Source of the DNA: Gnetum montanum
Taxonomy: Eukaryota > Streptophyta > Gnetopsida > Gnetales > Gnetaceae
DNA: 64,000 bases
Direction: 5' to 3'
NCBI GenBank assembly: GCA_015680685.1
Contig: MNCI01022067.1
Span: 113,077-177,076, forward strand
Position 1 is the first letter of the stretch, and each line of letters starts with the position of its first letter. The notes under the pieces were generated by a model. The model was not told the DNA's origin and searched no databases. It worked only from the letters and a program-made list of their open reading frames with translations. Positions 12,831 through 24,436 of the stretch are shown here, piece by piece. The position numbers were made by a program, and so were the translations under genes.

Positions 12831-13137
12831 TGATAAAGTATTAACAAGAAAGAAAAATAATAGAAGCAAGAACAAGAGCAAATATGAGGAGTAACAAAAA
12901 TATTTTATTTAGATGTTCTACATCAAGCTACTATTAAATGGCCTATTTATAATAGGCCAAATCCACCTAACTCCTATTCTTTTGCTAACAGAACCTAGAG
13001 GTTAGGATCACATGATGATATCCCATTAAAATAGCTAAAAAACTTGACTAAGACTTAAATTTATTCTTGCAATAGAATTAGGATTAATAACTATTTAAAT
13101 CCATCTTAGGTTGGTTATCCATAGTGAGTTGAGTTCA
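12831..13137 (-). repeat. 5' LTR of copia G with primer site
   Basis: The LTR ends (minus strand) in TACTTTATCA at 12831 and is followed at once by GTGGTATCAAAATTAG, which fits priming by initiator tRNA-Met. A TATAAATA box lies on the minus strand near 12942-12950. The outer boundary at 13137 (TGAACTCAAC on the minus strand) is a guess: a 41-bp direct repeat (13092-13133 and 13266-13306) blurs this end. Confidence 0.55.
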
Positions 13138-13334
13138 CTATTCTTTTTTGCTATTTGTTTAGTTTTAGAATTTTCTATAAATATGAAAAAAAAAGTTAAA
13201 AATATTCTAAACCTATTGGAAAAGAAAAAGGAAAGATAGGTTTTGAGTTAATTATGTATCCTACTATTTGAATCTATCTTGGGTTGGTTATCGACAATAA
13301 GTTGAGAAAGTGTGGTCTTTTGAATAAGGGTTGT

Positions 13335-13619
13335 TGTGTGAAAGTAATTGACTTGTGAGCTTTGTAAACATCTTTGTATCTTCTTAGTTTTGAAGATGCT
13401 TTCATGTTTCTCTCTCTTGTTTCTCTCTCACTCCATTCTACAAGGTTTATTTCCCTGTTGTTATGTTATTTGTTTGTGTGTGGAAGAAATTGACTTGTGA
13501 GCTTTGTAAACATCTTTGTATATTCATGGTTTTAAAGATGCTTTCATGTTTATTTCTCTTGTTTTTCTCTCACTCCATTCTACAAGGTTTATTTCCCTAT
13601 TGTTATGTTATTTGTTTGC
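13335..13619 (+). repeat. 142-bp tandem duplication in copia remnant H
   Basis: Two consecutive copies, starting at 13335 and 13477, both begin TGTGTG(A/G)AAG and contain TTGACTTGTGAGCTTTG. Both end near TTATGTTATTTGTTTG. They differ at only a few positions, so the duplication is younger than the divergence from the third copy near 14271. Confidence 0.8.
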
Positions 13620-13779
13620 ACCAGTATTATATTTTTGTATAACGTGTACTTTGGTAACAAGTCATATCAAAGTAACATTAAAGTTGTATAATATTTGTTA
13701 TTGGTAAAGCATAAAAGGTATTACAGGGTAAAATATTTGCATATCATTTTTCTATTTTAGTGTAGATTATTTTTTATTT

Positions 13780-14240
13780 AAATGGAAGCTATATGTACAA
13801 GATAGCAAAGATTTCTTATTTTTGTTCTCATTAATGAATGAAATAGATGGAAACAAAAAAGAGACCAAGATGTTGGCACTGTCATGATATTGAACATGTG
13901 AAAAGAGATTGCTTTGTTTTTGAGACATAATGATGTTGTCTTTGTTAGTTTTGTACCCTTCAGTTATGTTGCTATTGAAGAGACATTTCTTGTTCAATTT
14001 TTGTGTTACCATGTGTTATAGTTTCTTTAGGTAATATTTATTAGTATTGGTGCAATGCTATCTCATGTTATTTTGGCTTGAGGAGGCTTGGTTCATTATG
14101 ATGTTGCATGCAGGGATACCCCTCTATGATGTTTCTACGTGTTTTGGAAGGCATGACATATTGATTAATGAAGTTGTTCAAGCTTATTTTTCTTTAGTCT
14201 AGGTGATTTGTCTTCAAGTATGAGATTATTAGAGATGTGA
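13780..14240 (+). pseudogene. Copia gag/protease fragment
   Basis: A plus-strand frame reads ETKKRPRCWHCHDIEHVKRDCF around 13851-13915, containing a complete CX2CX4HX4C zinc knuckle that binds RNA in copia Gag. Downstream sequence (to about 14240) is broken by stops and cannot be assigned with confidence, though its position fits the protease region. An open frame on the opposite strand at 14012-13767 is a shadow. Confidence 0.55.
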
Positions 14241-14465
14241 AGATAATTTTTAGTCAAGGTTGTTGTGTATAAGCAACTAACTTTTGAGCTTTCTAAATAT
14301 CTTTGTGTATTTCTATAGTTTTAAAAAATTGCTAAGTTGCTTTCTTGTTTATCTCCCTTATTTCTCTCTCACTCCATTCTACAAGTTGTTTTACCCTATC
14401 ATTTTATTTTTATTTTTGTCTAGTGTAACATTTTTATCCTAACTAAATTTTGGTAACACAATTAG

Positions 14466-14666
14466 AATCAGTTCTTCAAAGATATTTTAGCAGATGGAAA
14501 ACCTCTCTAGCTTGGCATAGATTTTCTAGCTATTTTTTAGAAGGATGACAAGTATGGTTTTCCTTTTAATTTGAAAGTTGCTTATGAGATTATTACAAAA
14601 AATGATTTGTTTATAACAAATTCAATAAGGCTTGAAAAATGCAATTATCGTCACATTTTTGGATGA
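14466..14666 (+). other. Unidentified protein-like fragment (67 codons, two stops)
   Basis: One plus-strand frame reads NQFFKDILADGKPL, stop, LGIDFLAIF, stop, then KDDKYGFPFNLKVAYEIITK and onward to a stop at 14664-14666. Two in-frame stops (TAG) sit where CTAG-type mutations are easy. Composition is protein-like and unlike the AT-rich flanks. It lies between copia remnant H and the truncated 5' LTR of element C, so it could be a piece of host exon or of an older element. I do not recognise the family. Confidence 0.35.
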
Positions 14667-14671
14667 TGAAA

Positions 14672-15251
14672 ATAAAAAATATAGACAAGCCTTTTGATTA
14701 AACCTTGCAACACTTGAAATAAATTAATGATTTTTTTCTGTATTTACCATTTTTATTAATTACATGATTAATTAAGATAATTAAGGATTTATTAATTAAC
14801 TAATTAAGCTAAATAGATTAAACATATAAGTACCATCGCTTTGAACATAACATATAGTGTTTGGTAATCCCAATAGTACTTAATGCTTGGTAACCCAACA
14901 ATGTTGTATGCATTCAGGATGTATACAAAAAGTGGGATCAAATGCTTATGTTAACATAGTTAGTTATTAAGTAGCAATTAGATTAGTTAAATTGGTTAAT
15001 AAATTGAGTTTCAACTTGTTATCAATTGCAGGCAAATAAAATATAAGATAATAAAAATCATCTGCCCCATTACACTTAACCATACAACTAAGCTTCACAA
15101 GTGTAGTTTGGAAGATGATGATTATCACAATTAGATTTTGCTTCCTAGAACTAATGTACTTAGGAACTTAAGGTTTGCAGAATTCAATCGAATTACATGT
15201 GAACACTTGTAATTTGTATGGTTGGGCGTAGGGTATACTCACCACTCATTA
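14672..15251 (+). repeat. 5' LTR of element C, U3 missing
   Basis: Homologous to 40372-40954 of the 3' LTR: both contain CAAGCCTTTTGATTAAACC or its variant, AACTAATTAAGCTAAATAGA, and the terminal GTATGGTTGGGCGTAGGG. The end CACTCATTA at 15251 corresponds to CACTCATCA. The first 300 bases, including the TATA box, are absent; sequence before 14672 is unrelated. Confidence 0.8.
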
Positions 15252-15252
15252 T

Positions 15253-15272
15253 TGATGTTGTTGTCAGGGACC
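15253..15272 (+). other. Primer binding site of element C (tRNA-Asp type, decayed)
   Basis: TGATGTTGTTGTCAGGGAC directly follows the LTR and resembles TGGCGCCGTTGCCGGGGA, the complement of the plant tRNA-Asp 3' end, with several changes. The equivalent site in element A (29864-29847) is better preserved. Confidence 0.55.
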
Positions 15273-15414
15273 TTTAGTTTGTTATGTGCACTATCTAAGG
15301 CTTAGTGAAAAATTATTTAACATCGTTGGAATGAATCCTAAATTCATATCATACATCAAAACAAGTACAATAATTATAAGAAAGCACACTACATTTCTTG
15401 TCCTCTAATACAAG

Positions 15415-17640
15415 ATGTCTTCTTCTCATAGGAGTGATTCTCTGCGTAAGTCTGACAGAGTAAATCAGTATATGCCCTAACAATAAAGGGTGCTATATGC
15501 TCATCCTAATGAGTATGTAACCAATTTCACCTTTTTCCTACACCAAGATGAAATAACTATAGTGGTGAGACATGGAGGGTAACAATGTGTTGCCACCCAA
15601 TCAATCCATTCCTGTGATGCTATAGTAAACTTTTATGCAGTTGGGAATCCAAGGGCTTAATGCTGAAGATGTTGTGCAGGATAGTGATGCCAGGGAATAT
15701 CATCTGACCAATGCACAATGTCTGAGGGATTAAGAGCTAGAGTAGCATTATGAGTTTGTGAAGGGGAAGTGGTCCAATGATTCCCCATTCCTAATGTACC
15801 AAAAATATGATGGAGAACCATTCTCTAGGGGTTTTCTATACAAAGAGACTCGTCTCTTTGACTTCAGTGAAGGAGGTCAAAACAAGAACTTATATTCCAT
15901 GATACATAGTTTTGGTTCTAGCAAGAACAAATCCCATGACCAAGGGGGATCCAAGGAGGAGAGTCATGGTAGGGATGCGAGCAAGCAGCATGATCATAAT
16001 CATGGTTGTGACCACAAAAGAGGGGACAAAAAGCATCGTGATGGTGCTAGTTCCCCTTCCTCTTCACCTTTTTCATCATCTTCTTCCTCTTCTAGCTTTG
16101 GACATAACAGTAGGTGGTGCGATTGTGATGGAGGTGACCAAGAGGACTGAGATGATCATAGGGACCATTGAGCAAGTCAAGATATTAGGCATGGGCATTT
16201 AAGAAAGGCTCATCACCATGAACAAATGGGTAGTACAAGGCATCATAGGAACTAGGGTCATGGCTACAATGAGCCTTTATTCACTACTCGAAGCATGCTA
16301 AACATCACAGAGGTAGAGAGAATTTAGACAAGGCATGTGAAAGATAGCATGATCAAGTGATTGGATATGAAAAACATCCTTAAGTTTAAGGAGGGATATA
16401 ACTATGATCCACAAAACCATCTTCAAGATTTTCACAATGCCTATGCCTTATAAAACATAGAAAATAAACGGTAAAAGCTTAAGTTATTTCCTAGGACACT
16501 CATTGAAGAAGCAAAAAGCTAGTATCGAACCTTGGAGCTGAAATCAATACATAGATGGAGTACGATGCTCAAACTATTCATTGACAAGTATCAAACATAC
16601 TCCCAAGTGTCCAATTTAAGAAGGCAAATCTATGGTTGGAAGCAAGGAATACATGAGTCCTTGGTGGCCACCATGGACAAATATTATTTCTTATTACATC
16701 AATGCCCTAGCCATGGTTACTGTCAAAAAGAACAACTTTGCCACATCCTAGATGGGCTTCACTCTAAAATAAGGATAATGCTTGGAATCTAAACTTAAGA
16801 ATCCATTAGATCGAAAGGTTGATTGAGCAGGTAGCAGAAGAAGAAGGACTGAGATCCTTTCATTTGCATTCAAAAATTTACCTTTGAAATTTTGGGTAAG
16901 GTAGATTAGTTATGGAACTCTATGAATAGTAGATTTTAAGCTATTCTAAAAATTGTTGAAGAGTCTAATGAACAAAGAAGTGATTATGATTGCAACAGGA
17001 AAAAAGAAGCTAAACATGCTAATCAAAGAGGTAAGGATAGGATTATTATAGTAGAGGAAGTTACAGAAACTAAATTAGATGATGATGGTAAGTGTGACAT
17101 CTACCACTATGAACATCCTAAGGGATGTTGCTCCATCCTATCACACTTACAAGAGTCTGGGATGTATGCTCTAAATCCTCAACTAGCAAAAAGATAAACA
17201 CCCAGAAGATTGCCTTATCCTCAAGATAATCCTATGCAGTTCCATCAGAAATAATAATATTATTTGAGTGGAACTCCACCACAATGGTACAAGAAGTATC
17301 AATAGTGATAGCAACCATAATCATGGGGGATGCCACCACTAATGTAGTAGTATCCTTACAAGAAGCCAGATCAATATAGGTATTATGTTCAGCAACCCTT
17401 ATCTCCACATGACTCTTCTAGTCATATTTCTCCTTTCCAACATTACTACTATCCTTCCAAATACTATAGAACTCATTCTCCATGTTTCAGGAGAGATGCC
17501 ACATTCCATCCTTATCCTCCACCTATTCCTACACTTGTTCCTCGATCCTCAACATAGCTACCACTTGCTCCATCCATGCAGGGTGAACTTCCAGCCTAGC
17601 CACAACAACATAATGCTACTAGGGTTATCAATCTAAAACC
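15415..17640 (+). pseudogene. Element C gag
   Basis: The start at 15415 (MSSSHRSDSLRKSDR) is 160 bases after the primer site. A His/Asp-rich, Ser-rich linker is open at 15758-16150 (QHDHNHGCDHKRGDKKHRD followed by a run of Ser). The capsid domain at 16532-16792 reads RWSTMLKLF, YQTYSQVSNLRRQI and LLHQCPSHGY, matching the Athila/Tat capsid style. A zinc knuckle CX2CX3HX3C is present at about 17093-17132, with the second Cys changed to Tyr (CDIYHYEHPKGCC). A Pro-rich tail runs to about 17640. The product would form virus-like particles and package RNA. Stops and frameshifts at several points prevent a full product. Confidence 0.75.
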
Positions 17641-17879
17641 AATTAATCAACTGAGTGGTTCAGAGCCTCATGCTCATAAAAGATCATTTTTTTATCCAAT
17701 AGCCTTACTAAGCCCTTGCAAACTTAAGTGACTGGTCACCTTGCTTCTACCTCATCCTCTACAAACCATTCCATCGGGAACCCTTCAAACCAAATACCAC
17801 CTAAAACCCATATTTTTATGCTTACTCATGTCATATCTGATTGGATCTAGGCTAGCAACCTTCCCAAAAAATTAGCTGA

Positions 17880-20800
17880 TCCTAGGAGTCCTCCTATCTA
17901 TTTATAGATTGTTAGAAATGAAGCATCTAAAGCTCTTCTTGATTTAGGTTTAAGTGTGAACTTGACATCTCATGAGATGTATACTACATGGAACCTATTG
18001 CCTCTCAAGAAGAGCAATATTCAATTGGAATTTGTAAACTAGTCCATTACTATTCCATTGGAACTATTAAAAGACATTGTGACCACTATTTGTAGGTGGC
18101 CTTATGCTACCGATTTCCTAGTAATCAAGATTGAGAACTATAAAGGGGACTTCCCAATCATTATGGGAAGGGCATGGCTAAGCACTTTTGATGTGAGAAT
18201 GGGAATCAAATATCTTTCCCTAGAGATATCTAAGGAAAATGCATTTGGAAAGATCAAGAAGAAGAGAGTTCCATGCATCACATATAACAATATCAAGTGC
18301 AACTATGTGATGAAACTCTGGTCTATCAAGAGCACATCTATCAAATCATGCAAATAGTGGGAAGATGAATCTAAAGTTCAAAGGTACTTGCACATAGTAG
18401 CCATAAAACAAGATGGCACCCAGTGGCTAACCGTTGATCATGAAAGTAGCACAATGTGCATGGAACCTACTGAGAGACTGACATGCACTTATGTTGTAGG
18501 CATGGATGAACTAGAGAAAGTTCATCACCAACTCTCTAATGATGAAAATGATGATACCAATTTTGGAAAGTTGGAGGTCCCTAAGAATTTCAAAAAAGAG
18601 CCCCTAGAGTTGAAAACTCTACATATCAGTCTAGAATATGCATTCTCGAAAAATGGCAAAGCCGTCATACTGAATGGCAAACTTGCTCCTAAGTAAAAAA
18701 GCAAAACTGTTGAAGTGGTTAACAAATGACCAACAGCCTTTACCTGGTCATATCCTAAACTCATTGGAATTGATCCACGGATATGCCAGCATTGCATTTA
18801 TACTCATCCATCCATGAAGCTAAGGAGGCAACCATAATGGCAGTTGAACCCAAAATTGAACCAAATCATCAAAGAAGATATTGGAAAAAATTTTAAAGTA
18901 GGGTTCATCTACCCCATTGTAGATAATGAGTAGGTTAGCCCACTCATGATAGTACTAAAGAGAGATGGCAAATGGAAAGTTTGTATCAACTTCAAAATGT
19001 TAAACATGGTAATATTCAAAGACAACTTTTCATTGTCATTCATTGACCAGGTGTTGTACACCATATCTAGGCATTGTTGTTATAGTTTTCTAGATGGTTA
19101 TAATGGCTATAACCAAATCCAAATTGCACTAGAAGACCATGCCAAAAAAACATTCATGAATCCCTAGGAAACTTTTGGATATCATAAGATGCCTTTTGGT
19201 CTATGCAATGCTCTTGCCACTTTCCAATGCCTATTCTTAAGCATCTTTTAGTAGCAAATTTGTAGGAGAGTGACAGTCTTCATGGATGACTTCTCCACTT
19301 ATGATGCTACATTCAAGCAAGCCTTGGACTACCTTGAGCAAGTACTCAAATGATGTGTGGAAACAAACCTATGGCTCAATTGGTAGAAGAGCCATCTCAT
19401 TGTCTAAGAAGGCATTGTATTAAGGCACAAAAGTTTGCAAGCAAGGATCAAGGTAGACCTTGAAAAAGATAAGGATCATCTAAGGAATCACCCATCAACT
19501 AGAAATTGTAAAAGATGTTTAGTCATTCCTTGGACATACTGGCTACTACTAGGATTCATAGAGAATTTCTTTAAGATCACAAAATTATTGGTTGAGCTAA
19601 CAAAAAAAGACGATTCATTCATCTAGATCAAGGAATGTAAAAAATCATTCTAGAGCCTCAAGCAAACACTTGTAGAGACTCTAATTCTATGAGCACCTAA
19701 TTGGTCCATACCATTTCATATCATGATAGATGCATCAAATTATGCCTTAGGAGTTGTACTTATGCAATTGAATGATAAGAAACATCCATATTATATCCAT
19801 TACATAAGCCAAATCATTGTGGATGCATAGATGAATTACACCACCATAGAGAAAGAACTGATGGTGGTGGTGTATGCTCTAGAAAAGTTTAGGCACTATA
19901 TGCTTGGATATAAAGTGTTTGGGTACATTGATCACAGTGTCATCCACTTCCTAATGAATAAGCCAATGGTAAGTCCCCATGTTATACAATGGCTTGTGAT
20001 CTTGTAGTGAATTTGATCTCACAATGGTAGATCAAAATGAAACTGAGAATGAGGTTGCTAATCACTTGTCTTAGTTATGATAGGATAACAAAGAGGAGGA
20101 GAGTCCTCTCTTTGACCAATTTCTTGATGAACTCCTCTTTTTTGGTGTAATAACTGAATAGATGCCCATAAAATCCAAATGGTATGATGTTATCCTCACT
20201 TATCTTCTCACTCAAGAGATGCCACAAGACTTGAACTATAGGAAGAAACAATATAGTTTCTTCATTAGGCCAAATGCTTCATGAAAATCAGTGGATACCT
20301 TTACAAGGTGTGAGTTGATGGCCTAGTTTATTGGTGTGTACTTGATGCTAATCAACTATGTGTTCTCCATGATGCTCATGACGGTCCTTTTGGGGACCAC
20401 TATGTGAGAAGATGCACTACCATAAAAATATTGATGGTAAGATACTATTGGTCTATAATCTTTAGGGATGCTTACCAGTTTGTCTGATCTTGTGAACATT
20501 GTCAATGAGATGGTGAGATGACCACACAAATGAAGAATCCTCAAAAGTGGATTTAACCACTAGAACCCTTTGACATATGGGGCATAGATTTCATGGGTTC
20601 CATCACACCCATGTCAAATAGAAAGGCATATATAATTGTTGTCATTGATTACTGCATAAAATGGGTAGAACCAATAGCCATCATCAACTGTACATCATCC
20701 ACTACTACATGGTTTGTACAACAAAATGTTGTGAATAGGTTTGGAATTCCACATGCACTAATTTCTGATAACGAAACTCATTTTATAGGTGCTACTTTTT

Positions 20801-21425
20801 GCAAGTTTATGTAACGCTTGGGGGTTGAACATAAATTAACAACACTCTATCACCTCCATGCCAATGGTCAAGCAAAGGTTACTAATAAGGAGATCATGAA
20901 GATTCTAACAAGAACTGTTAGCAAATATAGGAGAGATTGGAGCACAAAACTCAATGATGCCCTTTAGGCCTACTACTCAACATGGAAGCTCCCTATTGGC
21001 TACTCTCCTTATGAGTTGGTGTATGGAAAACTTCCAATGCTTCCAATTCAATTCAAGCTCTATACACTTTCAACAGCATATGACTTGGATCTTGACCTAA
21101 GTCTGGCACAAAAAGAAAGACTAATCAACCTAAATGTTCTAGATGAAAATCAATTAGTGACCCTTACCTTGAATGAAGTGTACAAGGCATTCAACAAACA
21201 ATGACATGACCTAAGAATTAGAAGAATTAAACTTCAACCTGGAGATAAGGTCCTCTATTGGAACCCCATGCATGTTCCTAAAAAAACCAAGTTCCAAACA
21301 TTGTGGAAGGGACCTTATATAATTGATGAAACCTTGTCTTTTGGGACCATGATCATATACAAACATGAAATACCAAATAAGAAGCAGTTGGTCAACATCT
21401 AATAGATGAAGCCTTTCTATGAGCC
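17880..21425 (+). pseudogene. Element C pol: protease, reverse transcriptase, RNase H, integrase
   Basis: Protease: ALLDLGLSVNL near 17935 and FPIIMGRAWLSTFD near 18155. Reverse transcriptase: LKRDGKWKVCINF near 18955, FLDGYNGYNQIQI near 19095 and FMDDFSTYD near 19281. RNase H: DASNYALG near 19730 and IDHSVIHF near 19930. Integrase: a zinc-finger region around 20350-20510, then the DDE residues in IDFMG (Asp at 20587), ISDNETHF (Asp at 20767) and TNKEIMKIL (Glu at 20890). The catalytic triad is intact at codon level. A C-terminal part with GDKVLYWNP follows to about 21420, and I see no chromodomain. Many stops, mostly TAG or TAA where Gln or Trp is expected, break the frame. Confidence 0.85.
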
Positions 21426-23429
21426 CAAGCGAGCCAGTGCAAAAAATACCTCAATGGATGGACAACCATGCTCAATTTTCTAGATCTCTTCCTTCCAACT
21501 TAATCTTGGGAGAGATGGCCATCCATGCTAATCACATATGTGACTCCTTAGTTTTTACACATTTTTTTATTTTATACATTTTATTTTTTGCAAATTTTCA
21601 TTTTATACTTTCTTATTTTAAAACTTTTTTCCTATTTTACACCATTTTTTATTTACGACCATTGTTAGTACATTTAAATTTTTCTTAAATATGTTAAACT
21701 TTCTTATATATTTTACTTTATTTTAGTGTAACCTTCTAATTTTCATTAATAATCATCCTTTATGCCAATAGGACACAGTGGTGTTATACCTGTTGCTAAT
21801 GGTGGTTTGTGTTTAATGTTTTTGTTTGCTAATGTCTGGTTTTCATTTTTGAATTTTTGTACTAATGGCTAAGACATGGTATCTTTTTCATGGAATAGGC
21901 AGTGAGTCCATGACATCCACCCATCCATAAAAATCTATGATTTTCCTTATTTTGGGAATATGAGGTCTCTTTTATTAAATAAAATTTTAATAAATTTGTC
22001 ATCTTTGTGGTTTCCAGAATTAGGAAGGATTCAAAGGTTTCCAAAGGATGTGACTTCAAGAGGATTCAATACTCTTTGTACTCTTCTACTTACTTGGATG
22101 CATGAATTTTTTCATGGATTTCTTACTATTCCATGTTAACCACAAATAGGAAGTTAAATAAGTCTTTGCATAGTGTGGTTCCCATCCAAAAGGAAAAAAA
22201 AACAAATACAAAAAAACACAAAGAAGAAAAATAATGGTGGGAATTAAAATCACTCCTCTTAGACAAATAAATAGGCTACAAGCACTAGTTATGGGACTAG
22301 AAAGACATGTTACTCATGCCTGAAGATCCCCTCTAATTCTCTCATTTCTTGCTTCTCTTTTCTTATTCTTAAGAAATGGTGGTTGTTCTATGGAAGCACT
22401 CTTGTGTCTCAAGGGGGTGGATCAATGTTATAATGGTGATGTGAAGTCACTGAAAGCAATTGGTTTTGGTCTAGACTAAGGATGAATCTTCTCAAGTCAT
22501 TTAAACACAAATCCACAAGGGAATTCTTATGACCTCAATTCGGAACTCCATTCCACATTCTCCATCATCCATCCATGCTACCCATAACTCACCTCACCGT
22601 TCATGTCCATGTTCTTGTTTAGTGTCTTTTTTTGACATACTTGAATTCTTTGGTAGAATCATTTGGGTTTTGGTCCTTAACTTTCATAAACCATTAACCA
22701 TCTTTAGGGCCCATGGACGTCTTAGGTTGAGGTTATGCAAGGGCAAATAGGGCATGTTCTTACTATGGGACAGATCTACTTGCATATCTCTTGGTTGAAT
22801 TCATTAAGCACCTTATTTTTAGGCATATTTGTAATCAAAATCTATCATGCATCCATCTTCTATATCCAACTATGTGCTTCTTTAAGTATTTTCTTTAATT
22901 CACATATTCTCCATCAAATTTTTGAATTTTTAAGCTTTCAAAGATCCTCTTTAATGATTTTATGATATTCTTGGCTTCTCTAGGACTCCATAGATCCCAA
23001 ATTTATTCAAAAATTCCTTGTATTTTTAAACTATTTAGATTTCAAAATTTTGTTTACAAACCCTGAAAATGAGGCCCTGTCAATGAAGCCCATGCGTATA
23101 CATGGCCTTGTTGATGCAACACAAAATTACTATATATATGTGTGACCCTCCTTTGAAATTTTCACATTATCTCTCAAACGCCCAAGGACTTTATGTAGTT
23201 TCTAGAGCCTAGAACCTTTTAGAGCCCATAACTTGCTAACCATTTACCTGAATCACTTCACTCTTTGACCTTGTAGCTCCTAGAGGTAAGCTTTTAGTTG
23301 TGGGGGCCTCAAACATGTCATTATAGACAAAATTTATTTTGACATTTATAACTTGCATAAAGACTTTTATAAGGAATCATCATTAAAATAGCAAATTACG
23401 AGAGTTAAACCTTTCCAACAAGCTCTAAT
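21426..23429 (+). other. Post-pol region of element C (non-coding, with internal promoter and intron start)
   Basis: After pol comes AT-rich sequence (21550-21760), then blocks shared with elements B, E, A and 1: ATGAGTCCA-type text near 21900, GTGACTTCAAGAGGATTCA near 22050, and the box ending LERHVTHA-stop near 22265-22323. Sequence related to the TTTGGGGAGNACCCACT block of other elements is near 22740-22785. An internal TATA box lies at 23131 and a splice donor at 23285/23286. No protein-coding frame is supported. Confidence 0.6.
23075..23310 (+). promoter_or_regulatory. Internal promoter, leader and splice donor of element C ORF3
   Basis: An inverted repeat CCATGCGTATACATGG is centred near 23097, flanked by GTCAATGAAG and CTTGTTGATGCAAC, words that recur in the U3 of the element's own 3' LTR (near 40105-40140). 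TATATATA follows at 23131-23138. A leader of about 120 bases ends at a consensus 5' splice site, AG/GTAAGC at 23284-23291. The G-run TTAGTTGTGGGGGCC (23295-23308) sits just inside the putative intron. The matching acceptor is at 30880-30881, beyond the nested element A. The individual signals are visible; their joint function is inferred. Confidence 0.5.
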
Positions 23430-23434
23430 AACAC
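23430..23434. repeat. Target site duplication of element A, left copy (AACAC)
   Basis: AACAC precedes the LTR at 23435 and is repeated at 30730-30734 directly after the other LTR. A perfect 5-bp duplication is what Ty3/gypsy integrase leaves. Confidence 0.9.
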
Positions 23435-24266
23435 TGATGAGTGGTGATGTACCCCTACACTCAACCATACGAAACAAGCGTAGCACACGCGATCCAGTCG
23501 AACTCTGTAGACAGACTAGTTGTGGTACCTAGACAGTTATCCTTAGGTCACAATTCGCTATCTTCCCACCTGGACTAGTATTATATTTGTCATGTATGGT
23601 TTAGTCTAGAGTGAGGTGTACGATGTGTTCCTAATTCTAATGCTACTCCTGAAGGCAGTGGAAAATAATATTAACTAAGCTAAGCTAGGAGGAGAAGGGT
23701 AAGAGAATCTAATCTAGCCTAAGTACGACAAGCAACCGATTCCTTGATCAACCGTACACATCTTGGACCTCGTGCATGACTACCACTAGGATTACCAAGC
23801 ACAAATCCTAGGTACGCCATTGGGCTTCCAAGTAGTCACACTTAAATGCTTGTAATCAAGTCGTACTCGTTCCGCATTCTAGGATTTTAAGGATGAGAGA
23901 GAGAAAATAGTAAATAACATTAAATAAATAAACAAATAAATAACAAAGTGAATGCTACAATGATGAAGTAATCTCAATCTTTATTTCTGGTCATGTGCAT
24001 GTCCAAGTACGTCACACTCGAATAAGACACCATGCAATTACATTCACCACACTGCGGGCAGACACGGGAAAAATAATCTATCTCTGGAGTAGTCAAACTG
24101 CTAGAGCTTTGCTACTCCTATTCTATCTATGTTAAACAAGGGAGAGCCACGTCTTATTTATAGATATGGCGGTGAACTACGATATCATGTACGCAATATC
24201 ATAGGAAAGACGCGATATCGCGTATGCGATATCACGGGGGATGCGATATCGCGGCCTATCTCATCA
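23435..24266 (-). repeat. 3' LTR of element A
   Basis: 832-bp LTR. On the minus strand it begins TGATGAGATAGGCC, passes through palindromic units such as GCGATATCGCATACGCGATA (about 24170-24255), then the TATA box TATAAATA at 24155-24162, and ends ACCACTCATCA at 23435. AATAAAGATTGAGAT near 23978 (minus strand) carries a polyadenylation-type AATAAA. Confidence 0.92.
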
Positions 24267-24355
24267 TACCCCCACGACTGAATAAAAACTCATCCTCGAG
24301 TTACAAGGAGAATAAGCTTTATTGATTACACAGTGGATAGGTATGGGATTATTAA
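24267..24355 (-). promoter_or_regulatory. Polypurine tract and pre-PPT box of element A
   Basis: On the minus strand, CAGTCGTGGGGGTA ends at 24267 directly before the LTR; such a tract primes plus-strand DNA synthesis. Just upstream (about 24305-24350) lies the box GTTAATAATCCCATACCTAT, shared with elements B, C, D and E at the same place. Confidence 0.8.
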
Positions 24356-24436
24356 CTGGAAAAACAAAAAATGAAATGATGCCGCAGTGTGGGAAGACAC
24401 AACACGGAAAAAATACTACACTATAAAAAATGGAAC

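Larger units (their letters stand above)
1689..13137 (-). mobile_element. Ty1/copia retrotransposon G, interrupted by element E
   Basis: Read on the minus strand, a copia element starts with an LTR at 12831-13137, a tRNA-Met-type primer site (TGGTATCA) at 12822-12829, and gag from 12806. It then carries a pre-integrase region, an integrase core down to about 10940, and, after the element E interruption, the integrase C-terminus, reverse transcriptase and RNase H down to 1686. The domain order integrase before reverse transcriptase is diagnostic for Ty1/copia. About 90 residues of integrase are missing between the two halves, so the interruption by element E involved a deletion. The 3' LTR is not seen; the element meets the LTR end of element 1 at 1688/1689. 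Confidence 0.8.
13138..14459 (+). mobile_element. Copia remnant H with repeated LTR-end segments
   Basis: Three related segments (13335-13476, 13477-13619 and about 14271-14400) end in TCACTCCATTCTACAAG plus a T-rich tail. The second and third are followed by TTTGGTAACA, a decayed version of the TTGGTATCA primer site of copia elements. Between them, a plus-strand frame contains the Gag zinc knuckle CWHCHDIEHVKRDC at 13871-13912, which fits CX2CX4HX4C exactly. I read this as an internally deleted, plus-strand copia element with an extra LTR segment. No other domain is recognisable. Confidence 0.55.

Noticed and set aside
15912-16202. Met/Val-rich 96-codon plus-strand frame
   Set aside because: It is an alternative frame over the His/Asp-rich Gag linker, which is the frame kept in element B.
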